A stretch of 64,000 nucleotides of DNA from Serinus canaria. Taxonomy: Eukaryota; Chordata; Aves; Passeriformes; Fringillidae. The translations under genes and the position numbers were made by a program. Of the stretch, positions 24,680 to 35,931 are shown one piece after another. The stretch covers positions 70,229,190 through 70,293,189 of the forward strand of contig NC_066317.1 of the NCBI RefSeq assembly GCF_022539315.1, read 5' to 3'. The notes below the pieces were generated by a model. That model saw only the letters and a list, made by a program, of their open reading frames with translations, did no database searches and was not told the DNA's origin. The first letter of the stretch is position 1. Every line of letters starts with the position of its first letter.

Positions 24680-24790
24680 CACCTAAAAAATGGGGGGGAA
24701 AGGGAAAAAATTATGGAAAGGAAGGGGAAAAAAAGGGGGAAAAATTGTGGAAAGGAAGGGGAAAAAAAGGGGAAAAAGGGGGTGAGACAA
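24680..24790. repeat. purine-rich two-copy tandem repeat
   Basis: A block made almost only of A and G ('ggaaaggaaggggaaaaaaa') occurs twice. Further pure A, T and G runs follow in the next 600 bp (24,963 T run, 25,060 A run, 25,229 G run). Confidence 0.75.
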
Positions 24791-25547
24791 CAAAATAAAA
24801 AGTTTTGGAGTGTGAGCTGACAGTGAGCTGTAAGAAAAACGCTGCATCCAAACTTTCCCAGTGAGCCCTGGAAAAATTTGTTCCCTATTGAAGGAAGAGG
24901 GGGGGGTATCCAGTTCAAAGGAAGAGCTGGAGCAGGGAGGAATTCTGTGGCTGCTCCTGTGGTGGATTTTTTTTTTTTTTTTTCCTTTTGCTTCCTCCCT
25001 CCCCTTCCTTTCCAGCCCCGATTCACCCTGAATCTCCCAATTCCTGTCCAGTGCAAAAAAAAAAAAAGAAAACCTGAAAAAAAAAGGAGAAAAGTCGTGG
25101 AGGAGGGAGAGAAATCTCCAATTTGTGGGAACTGCTGGTGCTGAAGTGGGAATGCAGGGAGGGGTTTGGATTTTCCCAGGCTTGGAGCTCGGAATTCTAT
25201 TTTTACATAGCACAGGAGAAAGGGGTGGGGGGGGGGGGGAGAGGGATTAAAGCAGTGTAAAAGCAGGAAATAAATGGAAATGTCACAAGTTTCGGGAGCT
25301 GTTATTATTATTTATTATTTGAATCCTATTTATTCCTTGGGGGATCCACAGTAGCTGGAACACCAGGACAAAAAAAAACAGGGAAAAACCGGCTCAGAAG
25401 GAATTCTGGGATACTGAAGGGGTTTTCTGGTGTGTTTTTGCCTCAATGAGATGGGAATTGTAGGGGAGGGATAAAATAAAAAAGGATAAAATCATTCTGG
25501 AATTCTGCAGGGAAGAGCCTGGACACTGCTCACCTGGGCTGGACCTC
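24791..25547. other. low-complexity and AT-rich interval
   Basis: This is a mixture of homopolymer runs and AT-rich words such as 'tattattatttattatttg' at about 25,300. No gene is seen. Confidence 0.45.
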
Positions 25548-25655
25548 CGTGGAATCATGGAATGGAATCAGCAAAGCTGGAAAAGGCCTCCAAGATGATC
25601 AAATCCAACCTTTGGGCCAACACCACCTTAATCAATTAAACCCCGGCAGAAAATG
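25548..25655 (-). mobile_element. CR1 LINE tail (second subfamily)
   Basis: Antisense tail: 'gaatcatggaatggaatcag', 'ggaaaaggcctccaagatga' and 'tcaaatccaacctttgggcc'. Confidence 0.75.
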
Positions 25656-26483
25656 CCACGTCCAGTTGTTATTGGAGGAATCTGGGGTCCTGGGAATTTC
25701 CTGGAGTGCCCAGAAAGTCCCTGGATCTGCCATAACTGCTCAAAGGAACAGAGATGTTCCTGGGAATGCTGCAAATTCTTCCAAAGAAACCTCCCTGTGG
25801 AGGATTTGGGCTTCAGGAGATGCTTGATGTGCACCATGTTCCCACAGAGAGCCCAAAGGCAAATCCACGGCTCGAATCTCCCTCTGGGAAAGCGGGATGG
25901 GCAGGGAGAGGAGCAGAATCCATCTGTAAATCCATGATCAGGGTTAATCCAAAATTCCAGCTAAATCCTTGCCTCGTGTCCAGGCCCAGCCAGCAGCAGA
26001 TGCTGAAGGAAGACCTAAAAGCTGGAAAATCACGGAGTTTTCCCAGTCTCTGGCCCTCTGCTCGTGTGGCTGCACCAAAACCCCTCCCTGGACTTGATCT
26101 GGATCCATTCTGTGATTCCTGACCCACACTCCTCGTGCCAGAAGGAATTTCCTGAATCCCACAACTCCTCTTCCTTGGAAATTCACTTATGGCCACTTAA
26201 TCCCAAATCAAAGATTCCAGAGTGACTCTGGACACTGCAAAAAATTCCTGGGAGGGACAAATAAATGTCAGGGAAAGGTGGGAGGAAGAGGAGTTATCTG
26301 GGATAGAGTTTTCCCTTTGTTTCCAGGGAAAAAGGTGAAGAAAACTTCTGTTGTTTTGTTGTCACTTGGATGAGAAGGTCAGAGCTTGATCCATTCTTTA
26401 TCCTTGTCTCTACAACTTGGGAATTGTCCTCCTTCATCCCAAAACAGAGCCAGGCTCAGATAAACACCTTATCCTGACATTCA
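25656..26483. other. unique non-coding interval
   Basis: No named repeat or supported coding segment is visible. Confidence 0.4.
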
Positions 26484-26890
26484 AGGAATCATGGAATGGT
26501 CTGGGTGGGAAAGGACTGGAAAATTCCATACAATCCCACCCCATCCATGGCAGGGACAGCTCCCACTACCCCAGGGTGCTCCAAGCCCCAGTGTCCAGCC
26601 CGGCCTTGGGCACTGCCAGGGATCCAGGGGCAGCCACAGCAAATCTGGGAATTCCAGCCCAGCCCCTGCCCACCCTCCCAGCCAGCAATTCCTTGCCCAG
26701 ATCCCAGCCCAATCTCCCCTTTCCCAGTGGCAGCCATTCCCTGGCTCCTGTCCCTCTGTCCCTTGTCCCCAGTCCCTCTCCAGCTCTCCTGGAGCCCCTC
26801 CAGGGACTCTGAGGATTCCCTGGATTTTTCCCTTCTCCAGGGGAACATTCCCAGCTCTCCCAGCTTGGCTCCAGAGCAGAGGGGCTCCAG
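26484..26890 (-). mobile_element. CR1 fragment, downstream half of a CR1 dimer
   Basis: A long antisense CR1 from the tail 'ggaatcatggaatggtctgg' to 'ggctccagagcagaggggct'. It continues directly into the next copy at the recurrent junction 'ctccagaattctggaatgg'. Confidence 0.93.
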
Positions 26891-26892
26891 AA

Positions 26893-27180
26893 TTCTGGAA
26901 TGGATTGAGTGGGAAGAGATCTTAAATCCCATCCCATTCCATCCCATCCATGGGCAGGGACACTTCCCACTATCCCAGGTGGATCCAACCCCAATGTCCA
27001 ATCTGGCCTTGGATGTTCCCAGAGATCCAGGGGGAGCTACAGCAAATCTGGGAATTCCAGCTCAGCCCCTGCCCACCCACCCAGGGAAAAATTCCTTGCC
27101 AAGATCCCATCTAAATCCATCCTCTTCCAGCTTGGAGCCATTCCCACTTGTCCTATCACTCCATGCCCACGGATGTGTCT
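26893..27180 (-). mobile_element. CR1 fragment, upstream half of a CR1 dimer
   Basis: Antisense copy: 'ttctggaatggattgagtgg', 'ggatccaaccccaatgtcca' and 'ggagccattcccacttgtcc', 5'-truncated near 27,180. Confidence 0.88.
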
Positions 27181-28499
27181 GTGCCAGGAAGAAGCGAAGT
27201 TTCCTTGGAAGAGCTAAAGACAAATCCCACTTTTTTCACTCCTTGCTCCTGCCAGATTATCCAGGAGTCCCACGGGAGCTCAAATCCATCTGCTTCACTC
27301 CAGTGGGTGGGAGAGGAACAACACAGGCTTGGATCCAGCCCCTGGAATGGGGGGGTCTCCATCTGGGAGAGCTCCCAGGATTTTTGCTCTTGGCAGCGCC
27401 GGCTCCCACAGGGAGCTGCTGTTATCCCACCTCCTCCTGCCTCCCAGCTGCATCCTCGGAGGAAAGCGGAGCTCGGGATGTGCCAGCTTGGCTGGGCTGG
27501 AGTAAATATTCCACCCAGGAGCTGGAGTGGGGCTGTGTTTGGGATTGGGGCTGAATTTGGTGTTGGAAACACACGGATGGTTCCATTAATTTTGAGAAGT
27601 GCTTTCACAGATCCGAGGTTTTTCCCGCTCCTCGTGGCAGGGAAGAGGCTGGGAATGCAGCAGGAGCTGGGAAAGGCCACGGCCAGGACCACAGGGATAT
27701 TCCAGAACATGGGACACCACCCTCAGCAGATAAACCTGGGGGAAAAGGAATGTGGGGACATTCCAAGTGACACCATTTTGCCTTCCCGGGTCGTCATTCC
27801 TGGGATGGAGCCTGGTTTTCCCAGGGACGGGCAAACACCTGCCTGGGATGGGAAGCTGGGAATGAATTCCTTGTTTTTTCTTTTCCACATGGATTTTCCC
27901 TTCCCTATTCATCTTTATAACAACCCGTGAGCTTTCCCACCTTTTCCCTCCCCCGTCCCACTGTGGATTAATTCCCAGTGGAAGTTAAACCATTCCAGTG
28001 GCATGGAGCTCCTTTCCATCCCAGCTTTCCTTTCCTTCCTCCTGCTCCCTCAGCATTTCCCAAATTCCCACTGTCCGGACCCAGGAGCCCATTCCTTGGA
28101 AGCAGGAGGAGATGGGAATAAAGATGGGATGGGCACAAAGGAGAAATTCCTTGCTGAGTCAGGGCACGGGCAGCACAAATAGATGGGAATAAAAAAAAAC
28201 TGATTTTTTTTTTTTTTAGGAAAATGTTTGTCTCCCTATTTTTAGGAGAGGCTGTTGTTTCCCTATTTTTAAACCAGGCTGGAGGAGCAAAATGAGAGGT
28301 TTTGTTCTAAATCTGAAGAGGAATTTTCGGATGGGCTGAGCTACAAAAAAGCTGCAGTTTTGGGACAAAGCTGTTTCGGCTACGTGAGCTTTGCCATGAT
28401 TTAAAGCCATTCCGCACCCGGAATTCGTATGGAGGAAGCTCAGGATTGCTCCAGAAACTGGGAATTTCTTCATCTGCTCAAGGCTTCAAGCCTCTGCTC
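27181..28499. other. unique interval, no gene recognised
   Basis: Frames of 184 and 260 codons on opposite strands cross this interval. They overlap each other, contain no recognised domain and are not bounded by strong splice signals. A T/A low-complexity run lies at 28,190-28,220. Confidence 0.35.
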
Positions 28500-28690
28500 A
28501 CTCACAGCGGCGTGGGGAGATCATGGAATACCCTGATGGGAGGAATCAGGAATCACAAGGATCATGGATCCCACTCCTTCCCTGCACTGACCCCCCAACA
28601 ATCCCACCCTGGGAATGTTGTCCAAGTGCTCCTGGAGCTCTGGCAGCCTCGGGGCTGGGACCATTCCCTGGGGAGCATAAAGGGTTTGAA
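28500..28690 (-). mobile_element. CR1 LINE tail (third subfamily)
   Basis: Antisense fragment with 'ccaacaatcccaccctggga', 'ttgtccaagtgctcctggag' and 'ctggcagcctcggggctggg', the CR1 type that also appears in sense at 48,185. Confidence 0.72.
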
Positions 28691-28825
28691 AAGCTCAGGA
28701 AAGGAGCAATTCCGGCTCTCCTGATCCATAATCACCCCTGGCCCATAGGTGTTTCATTTATCCATGTGGAAAACCAAGGGTTTGGAGCAGCACAGGCTCG
28801 TTTGGATGTGCTGAAAACCTGCTTT

Positions 28826-28962
28826 TCATGGAATCATGGGCTGGGATGGTTTGGGATTGGAGGGGATTAAATCCCATCCCATTCCATGGGCAGGGACACC
28901 GCTCACTGTCCCAGGTGGATCCAAGCCCCAATGTCCAACCCGGCCTTGGACACTCCCAGGAA
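28826..28962 (-). mobile_element. CR1 LINE tail
   Basis: Antisense: 'catggaatcatgggctggga' to 'ggccttggacactcccagga', 5'-truncated immediately upstream of the candidate exon at 29,009. Confidence 0.85.
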
Positions 28963-29008
28963 TGGGAAATAACTTCTCCCCCTAACTCTGTTCTTCCTAC
29001 TTTTTAAG

Positions 29009-29075
29009 GAAATCTTGGAGAAGGTTTTCTGTGCCCTGGATTAACAAACGCTTCAAAGCGGCCAAAGAAAACGAG
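29009..29075 (+). CDS. candidate unidentified coding exon (67 bp)
   Basis: The stretch is preceded by a branch-point-like 'cctaac' and a pyrimidine tract ending 'tactttttaag'. It is followed by a strong donor, 'gag' then 'gtgagc'. One frame is open throughout. After one leading base it encodes 22 residues ending FSVPWINKRFKAAKENE, which look more protein-like than the repeat-derived frames around them. The exon would start with the last base of a split codon and end on a codon boundary. I do not recognise the gene, and I found no partner exon by eye. It could be a chance match, a non-coding RNA exon, or an exon of a neighbouring + strand gene converging on CYP26B1. Confidence 0.3.
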
Positions 29076-30004
29076 GTGAGCACCAGCCTTGGCTCGGGAC
29101 CGAGGGCACAGAAAGAAACTTCCTTTGTTTTTCAGCAGCAAAAGGATCCCAAGGGAAATGGAAAAAGGAGTCTGGGATTTTTCTCCGTCAGGACGTGGCC
29201 AGGCTGTGCCATTTGATAGGGAATTTTCATGTTCCTTTATCCCTGCTTTTCTCAGGCCCAACCCTTCCTCCTCACCTCCCACTATCTCTCCATGACACTG
29301 ACGAAAATAACCCAGCACGACATCGCTCCTTGGCCGTTCCCAGTGCCTGCATTCCATGGAATATTTGGATGACACGAGCCAGGTCTCACGGGGAACACCA
29401 AATCCCCGTTTCCATCCATCCCCTGAAACAAAAAAAAAAGGGATTTTCCCATAAATTAAGCTTTTCTGTCAAGCTCCTCTCCTCGGGGGATTTGACGTGC
29501 TCCCGGTCACCTCGGCAGTGCTGGAATTCTTGGAGAGAAGTCCAAGTGGGACACAATGAAGTGGCTGGAAGGATGGACTTATGAGGAGAAAAGCTGGAGG
29601 AGCTAAATATGGATAGTTTGGCTGGAAAACAGGGAAGGAGGACAACTGTCTACGGATGGACAGAAATACCCGGGAGGGGGAGGGATTGTTTGGGCCAGAG
29701 CGACTGGGGAATAACCAGGAATCACAGAGTGGGATTAAAGAATGGAAAATGAGCACTGGCCATCAGGGGAAACATTCCAGCCTCTTGGAATGGGGAACAT
29801 CCGTCCTCCCCCGGGGTTGGGGTGGGAATCCTGCTCCTGGAGATGTTTAAGAATGGTCTGGAGTGCTCCTGGGAATGACCCTTGGGGTGGGGATGGATTG
29901 GATCCAGGCAGGGTGTTCCCTGCAGGAAGAACAACACTTGGACCATGGGAAGGGGTTCAGGGAGCACGGGCTGCCCAAATCCGGGAAAATCCGGGCATGG
30001 ACTC
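29076..30004. other. unique non-coding interval
   Basis: A possible diverged sense CR1 lies around 29,760-29,910. Otherwise I see nothing recognisable. Confidence 0.35.
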
Positions 30005-30150
30005 ACGGAATCACAGAATGGTTTGGGTTGGACGGGAATTTAAGGATCATCTCATTCCATGAGGGACACCTCCCACCGTCCCAGGGTGCTCTGAGCTTTA
30101 CCTGACCTGGCCTTGGACTCCTCCAGGGATGGAGCATCCAGAATCCCTTG
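30005..30150 (-). mobile_element. CR1 LINE tail
   Basis: Antisense: 'ggaatcacagaatggtttgg', 'gtcccagggtgctctgagct', 'ggccttggactcctccaggg'. Confidence 0.85.
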
Positions 30151-30562
30151 GGATGCGAGGATTGCTCTCCATGCTGGCAGTCGCTCCGTGAGGGTTTGGA
30201 AAATGAGCTCCTCCCTTTCTCCTTTCTCTCCAGGGCACCTGGAAATGAGGGAACATTCGGATATAAAGCTGGGAATTCTGGGGAACAGCGATAGGAATTT
30301 TCACCACCAGGATTTTTCTGTGCCCAGAGTTTGGACATCGAACTCATCCCGATTCCTGGAAAAATGTGGGAACAGCACCGTGGATCTTGATTGTCAGGGA
30401 GATTCCAACTTCTGGGATGCACCGTGGGTTATCCCACCTGGAGGCCTGGCCTGAGGTTCAAACAGGGTGTAAAAAGTCATTTATGGCCTCAAAATCCATG
30501 CCAAGGGCCTGGAGCATCCCAGAGCTCGGGAAAATGAATCCAAACAAGGAAACAAAAGTGAA

Positions 30563-30952
30563 TTTAAAAAAAAAAAAAAAAAAATCAATGGCGAAAAGTG
30601 GGAAAAAACAAACCAAAGCAAAATAGGAATAAAAGAGGGATAAAATGAAATAAAGTAAAATAAAGATAAAAATAAAAAAATAAAATGAAAAAGAAAACAA
30701 AAAGAAAATAAAGGAGAAAATAAAAAATATATATAAAATAAAATTAGAAAAATTAAAAGGAAAAAGAAAGGAAAACAATAAAAAATATGAAAAGAAATAG
30801 GAAAAATAAAGAGGAAAAATTTTGAAAAGGGGAAATAATAGGAAAAAAAGGGGGAAATAGAGGGAAAATAAAATAGAGAAAAAATGAAAAAGGAGAAAAA
30901 ATTTGAAGAAAATATAACAGGAATAAAATAAAATAAAAATTAAAAGAAGAGA
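30563..30952. repeat. 390-bp A-rich low-complexity tract
   Basis: A pure A run of about 19 is followed by nearly 370 bases of 'aaataaaat', 'aaaatgaaa' and 'aggaaaaa' words with almost no C on this strand. On the other strand it gives a frame full of Phe, Leu, Ser and Tyr that mimics membrane segments but is low-complexity. Confidence 0.9.
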
Positions 30953-31079
30953 ACCCCATCTTTGTGAGCAGAGCAAATTTTCATCCGTTTTTCCTTGAGG
31001 ATCTCCCTCCAATCCCTCTGGGTGACAGCAATCCTTGGCCTCAAGGGTTCTGACAGATACAGACAGCTTGGAATTCTGG

Positions 31080-31225
31080 AATCCTGGAATATTCCGGGCT
31101 GGAAGGGACCTCCGGAGGTCTCCAGGTCATCCTCGGGCTCCAAGCAGTGTCAGATCAGAGCAGGCTGCTCAGGGCTTTTCCAGGCTGATCCTAAAAGGTC
31201 TCCAAGGATCCCCTTGAGTCCTCCT
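31080..31225 (-). mobile_element. CR1 LINE tail (another subfamily)
   Basis: Antisense: 'gaatattccgggctggaagg', 'gacctccggaggtctccagg', 'gagcaggctgctcagggctt'. Confidence 0.72.
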
Positions 31226-32454
31226 CACCCTCCCCTAGGCCCCACCACCATCCCCAGTTCAGGAATACTTGGCTGCACTGGGAGAGCCCCAAACTGGGCG
31301 CATTCCCAGGAGGAAGTCCAGAAAATGCTGGGAAAAGAGGTTTTGGGATTAGGAACATCTCCAAAGTCCAGCTCCCTGTGAGGTTTCCACCCAAAATGGA
31401 CAATGATGGGAATGATCAGGGAGAGAAGGCCTTGGAACTCACCAGGGAATGGATTTTCCAACTCCATCCTTCCTTCTCCTTTACCTACAGAGATGTGACC
31501 CTGGGGGAACCTTCCCACCGCTCTGGGCTCCCAAAGGACCTGGAGATGTTTGGGTTTGCTCTGCACAGGACAAAACATTCCTGCCTTAAGATTCCTCCTC
31601 CTGCTCCTCTCTCTTAGGGTTTTCCAACCACAGTTTCCATCCCATGTTCCCATCCAGGAGGGCACCAGAGCAGGATCAAACTCCAAACAAATCCAGTAAA
31701 AAAAAAACCCAAAATTAATGAAAAGAACGGTTTTTTTCAGGCCTTTTAGTCAATTTTTCTCCCTCCTGGATCCAGCTCCACCCCTCACCAGGACCAACCT
31801 TCTCCTCCTGTCCCACACCAACGTCCCTCTCCTGGATCTGGATCCCAACATTTTGTCTGCAGTGGGCTCCAGGAGCAGGTTCTCCCCCTCTTTTCCCCAG
31901 TCCCCTTTTACAGGCTCCCAGCAAATCCCTCTGCACTCATCTCCCCTCCAGACTAAACAATCCCAACTCTTTCCGTCCTTCCCTGGAGGTCGTGTTTGCC
32001 GGACCTCTGATCGTTCCTGCTGCTCTCCCCTGGACTCCTTCCAGCTGGCCTCGGTCTCCCTCGGAATGCCTCGTCCCGGACTTTTGGGCTCCATCTGAAG
32101 CCCTTTGGGACTCCTCAGCTCGGAGATCTCAGCTTGGCCCATCAGAGAGGGAGATTAAAGTTCCTAAGTCTGGATCTGGTTCCGAATCCGCGTCTCCTCC
32201 GTGCTTGGGATGGCTCTGCTGTTCCCACCAGGGACTGCGGGGAATGCAAATATCCCAAATGATCCAAGATTTGAGAGCCAGCCCTGGACACACGAAAAAA
32301 AAAAGATGGAATGGAAACACTTCCCAAGGGTCCTCAAAGCACAGCACACCTGGAGACTTCCCAGCTCCGTGTGCCGGATTTGAGGTGGGATGAAGGGAAT
32401 TCTGCTGTACCCAAAAATCCCTCTTTTTACATGGGAAAGTCAGGATAAAACATA
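31226..32454. other. unique non-coding interval
   Basis: No named repeat is obvious. From 31,780 to 32,060 the sequence is pyrimidine-rich on the + strand ('ccttctcctcctgtcccac'). No supported gene. Confidence 0.4.
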
Positions 32455-32690
32455 GGGGAACGAGTTTAAACTGAAAGAGGAGAGATTTAGATGGGATTTG
32501 GGAATTCTTCCCAGTGAGGGTGGGCTGGAATTCCCAGATTTGCTGTAGCTGCCCCTGGATCTCTGGGAACATCCAAGGCCAGGTTGGACATTGGGATTTG
32601 GATCCACCTGGGACAGTGGGAGGTGTCCCTGCCCATGGATGGAGTGGGAGTGGGATGGGATTTAAGATCTCTTCCCATCAAAACCATTCC
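32455..32690 (+). mobile_element. CR1 fragment, upstream half of a CR1 dimer
   Basis: Sense CR1 beginning near 'ggggaacgagtttaaactga' and ending 'aaaccattccaggattctgg' at the recurrent junction. Confidence 0.9.
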
Positions 32691-32691
32691 A

Positions 32692-33091
32692 GGATTCTGG
32701 AGCCCCTCTGCTCTGGAGCCAGGCTGGGAGAGCTGGGAATGTTCCCCTGGAGAAGGGAAAAATCCAGGGAATCCTCAGAGCCCCTGGAGGGGCTCCAGGA
32801 GAACTGGAGAGGGACTGAGGACAAGGGACAGAGGGACAGGAGCCAGGGAATGGCTGCCACTGGGAAAGGGGAGATTGGGCTGGGATCTGGGCAAGGAATT
32901 GCTGTCTGGGAGGGTGGGCAGGGGCTGGGCTGGAATTCCCAGATTTGCTGTGGCTGCCCCTGGATCCCTGGCAGTGCCCAAAGCCAGGTTGGACACTGGG
33001 GCTTGGATCCATCTGGGACAGTGGGAGGTGTCCCTGCCAATGGATGGGGTGGCACTGGATGGTCCCATCCATCCCAAACCATTCCATGATT
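32692..33091 (+). mobile_element. CR1 fragment, downstream half of a CR1 dimer
   Basis: Starts 'agcccctctgctctggagcc' and ends 'aaaccattccatgattttt'. A perfect foldback follows directly at 33,092. Confidence 0.93.
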
Positions 33092-33150
33092 TTTTGGTGT
33101 TCCCAAACTCTCAACACTCTCCCAGTGTTGAGAGTTTGGGAACACCAAAA
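33092..33150. repeat. perfect 26-bp inverted repeat with 7-base loop
   Basis: The arms 33,092-33,117 and 33,125-33,150 are exact reverse complements. The left arm starts 'ttttggtgttcccaaactct', and the loop is 'tctccca'. The foldback abuts the 3' end of a CR1 copy. A template-switch event during CR1 insertion or replication would explain it. A microRNA-like hairpin is an alternative I cannot exclude. Confidence 0.97.
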
Positions 33151-33299
33151 GTTTGCTGCCAGGCCCAGCAGCTGAAGCTCCATCTGGGAACTTGGAAAAG
33201 AAGTCCAAAATCCAATCAATCCAACCCCAAAGATGCTCCCACTTCCCTTCATCCATAACAGGATTTGTCCTTCCTGGAAGAAAAACTGATTCCTAAAAA

Positions 33300-33720
33300 A
33301 AAAACCCATTCATTAACGGAACCAAGTTGACGCTAATTAATGATTAACCACTAATTAATGATTAACCTCGTGAGAGCCCCTCCAGGACTCCATGAAATGC
33401 AAGGGGAAACAAAGAGTTCCAAGGATGAGCCAGGAGATTCCTATGAAATCCTTTCAAGTCCCATCCATCCCAAGTGTTTCACAGGAGAATTCCAGGCAGA
33501 CGCATTTTCTATCCTGGCAGAGCCTCCCTACTTAATCCTATTTCTTATTAAAGCAAATATTTAATTTAATTGGGGGCCAGAAACCCCAATTTGATTTATT
33601 TGTCCTTTTCTCTCCCCGTTACAAATTAGCAGGTCCCAAAACGCAATTATTTGGTTTATTTGCAATTAAGAGCTGCTAAATCCTCGGCTGTTTCAGCAGT
33701 TCATAATTCCAGCTGGAATT
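33300..33720. promoter_or_regulatory. TAAT-rich patch with paired HNF1-like sites
   Basis: The words at 33,333-33,349 and 33,351-33,367 are the same 17-mer 'ctaattaatgattaacc', set 18 bp apart. Its reverse complement contains GTTAATCATTAAT, one base off the palindromic HNF1 consensus. From 33,535 to 33,720 further AT-rich words follow ('atttaatttaattggggg', 'acgcaattatttggttta', 'tgcaattaagagctgc'). I infer a candidate enhancer. Confidence 0.35.
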
Positions 33721-35737
33721 TCAGTGCTGTTCTGGTCTCCTTGCTTTTATTCCCTGCTTTCTATTCCGTGTTTTTTTATTCCATGTTTTTCATTCCTTTG
33801 CTCTTATTCTGGGAAAATGGAGGAATGCAGGGACAAGCAGGAATAAAAAGGAATTTTAGGGTAACTCCAAGCCTTCCACACCCCCTTCCTGAGGGGGTGA
33901 TCCCAAAGGTGACATCAGGACCTGGCTGGAGTCACCTCCAAGTGGCACTTCATGCGTAATCCCTTTGGGAATCACCCTCTCCACCTCCTTCCTTTCCCTT
34001 TTATCCACATTCAGCTCATCTCTACCAGTTCTTTTTCCATGGATTCATTGGAGAAATCCATCCCTGCCTCATCCCAGCTGGAGTTTGCAGGGAGCTGCCA
34101 CAGAGGCAGGGTGGTCCATGAGCCACCCATTATCCAGGCATGGAATAACCTGCAATTCCTGCACACCTGGAATGAGACCTTGGATCCTGGAAATCCCTGC
34201 AGCAGGTCAGAGTTTCCTGGCCCAGCTCTGGGGCAATTCCCAGGGGTTTTCCCACTGGCTCTGCCCATCCAGCCCAGCTCCCAGGACAGGATCAGGAACC
34301 CCGTTGGCATTTCCACCCTCACTCCAGGGGCAGCTTCCCCTCCCACTCCTCTTGCTCCGGAGGGATTTGCTGAGGGAACAGCACATCCATTTCCAGCTGG
34401 GATGATGCATGGGGCTCATGGATCAAAGCCTGTGGATAGCTGGAAAACCGGGAGCAGTCTAACAAACACTGTCCTATGAACTTAGGCCGAGCCTGATCAC
34501 ATTTCTGGATAAAGGGAAAGTGCTGGGAGGGGATCTTGGAATTTTGTCTTGAGGATTCATCCTGAAAGTCCACAGACTGCGACTCACGAGTGTCCTGAAG
34601 GGAACAATGCATTTCCCAACTTTTGGAGCGAGCCCTGGGAAGGCCGTGCCAACATTTTACCGGGAGAGGTGATTTCACTGGGATAGCTCTGCCTCCCAAT
34701 GAATTCCCAACTCCTTTTCCCCAGTCACCGGAGACAGGCTGGCAATTCCAAGCAATCATCCCGCTGGGAGCCAGATGTCTGAGCCAGATTAGGTGATTCA
34801 GCTGCTGCAGGGCCTGGGGAAGGAGCCTGGGATCAGACGCCCCGCTGGAATTTGGATAAAATTATCCCAGGTGGCACCGCTCCGCCTCACCGATAATTGC
34901 ACCGGCAGCCAGAGTCAGTCCACGTTTTCCATGGGAGATGGGCCTGACCCCCTCCCAAAATGAGGAATTCTGCTCATCAAAGAGGCTCTTCCAGGCAGAA
35001 CCAAAACTTCCACGCGGTGCCGGAGCTCACATGGAGCAACCCCGAGCTGGAACAGCTTCTGCTGCAGGAATAAACCCCACAATCCCATGGACTGGGATTT
35101 GGATTGGGGCTGGGAGGGAGCTGGGAGCTGTTATTCCAGTAGGAAAGGACGTTTGGTGGGATCTGTTGCCTTGGCCATCTCCAGAGGATTTTCCAGGGAA
35201 TTCCATGGTGTTTCCCACTCCCTGCCCATCTGGGTTTGCCGTGCTGGAGTAGCACGAGAATTCCTTAGGCAAAGTTCGCTCTGTGGACACAGGAAATGCC
35301 AGGAAAAGTCCTGCCCCTAAATTAAGTCATAAATTACGGGACCACTCAGGCAGAGGAAGGTGAGGCAGCTCCAGCCACAAAAAGCAGGAAATTTTTTTCC
35401 AGCAAGGAAAATTCCCAGAACAAGGTGTTGGGAATCCACAACCATTGTGCTCACCTGTATGAGCCAACACCAGAATTTTATCAGTAGGACTTGGAATTTG
35501 GGATCATTTTGGAGCTGAAAATACTTTTTGGAGCTGAAATCATTTTGGAGTTGAAAATACTTTTTCCCCCTCTGCCTTTCCCCAAAAAATGTGATTTCTC
35601 AAAAAAAAAAAAAAAAATCTGTTTCCGCTCTCTTTTTATCACCAAAATCCCAATAAGCCCCGGAGTGCCAAAGAGGAATGGAAGAAAATCCACACCAATT
35701 TAACAACTACAAACCACGGAACAATGAACGTCCCAAG
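33721..35737. other. unique interval, no gene recognised
   Basis: Mostly unique sequence. The part at 34,750-34,930 is dense in TAAT/GATA-like words ('gattaggtgattcagctgct', 'caccgataattgcacc') and could be another conserved element. A tandem word 'ttttggagctgaaa' is repeated at 35,505-35,560. No supported gene. Confidence 0.35.
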
Positions 35738-35800
35738 GATTTGGATCTAAAGGATCTTTCAGGTCCTTCCCACTCCAAACCATTCTGGGATTCTCCAAAA
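35738..35800 (+). mobile_element. short CR1 3' tail
   Basis: Only the last ~60 bases of a sense CR1 are visible: 'ggatctttcaggtccttccc' and 'actccaaaccattctgggat'. Confidence 0.6.
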
Positions 35801-35931
35801 CAAATGAGAAGAGTTTTGGCCACTTCTCTGCCAACCTTTTCAGGAAAACCAAGCAAGGGGAGGATTTCTGTGCTCTGGCCAAAAATGGTGCTTTTCAGCC
35901 ATGGAAAGCCTAATTTCCGACTCTTTTAACC

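Noticed and set aside
29009..29075. Assigning the candidate exon to dysferlin, the + strand neighbour of CYP26B1 in mammals
   Set aside because: The peptide does not resemble the dysferlin segments I can recall, and no dysferlin C-terminal exon was seen in the window.
30458..31012. Minus-strand frame resembling a multi-pass membrane protein
   Set aside because: It is the reverse translation of an A-rich low-complexity tract; Phe, Leu and Tyr come from T-rich codons.
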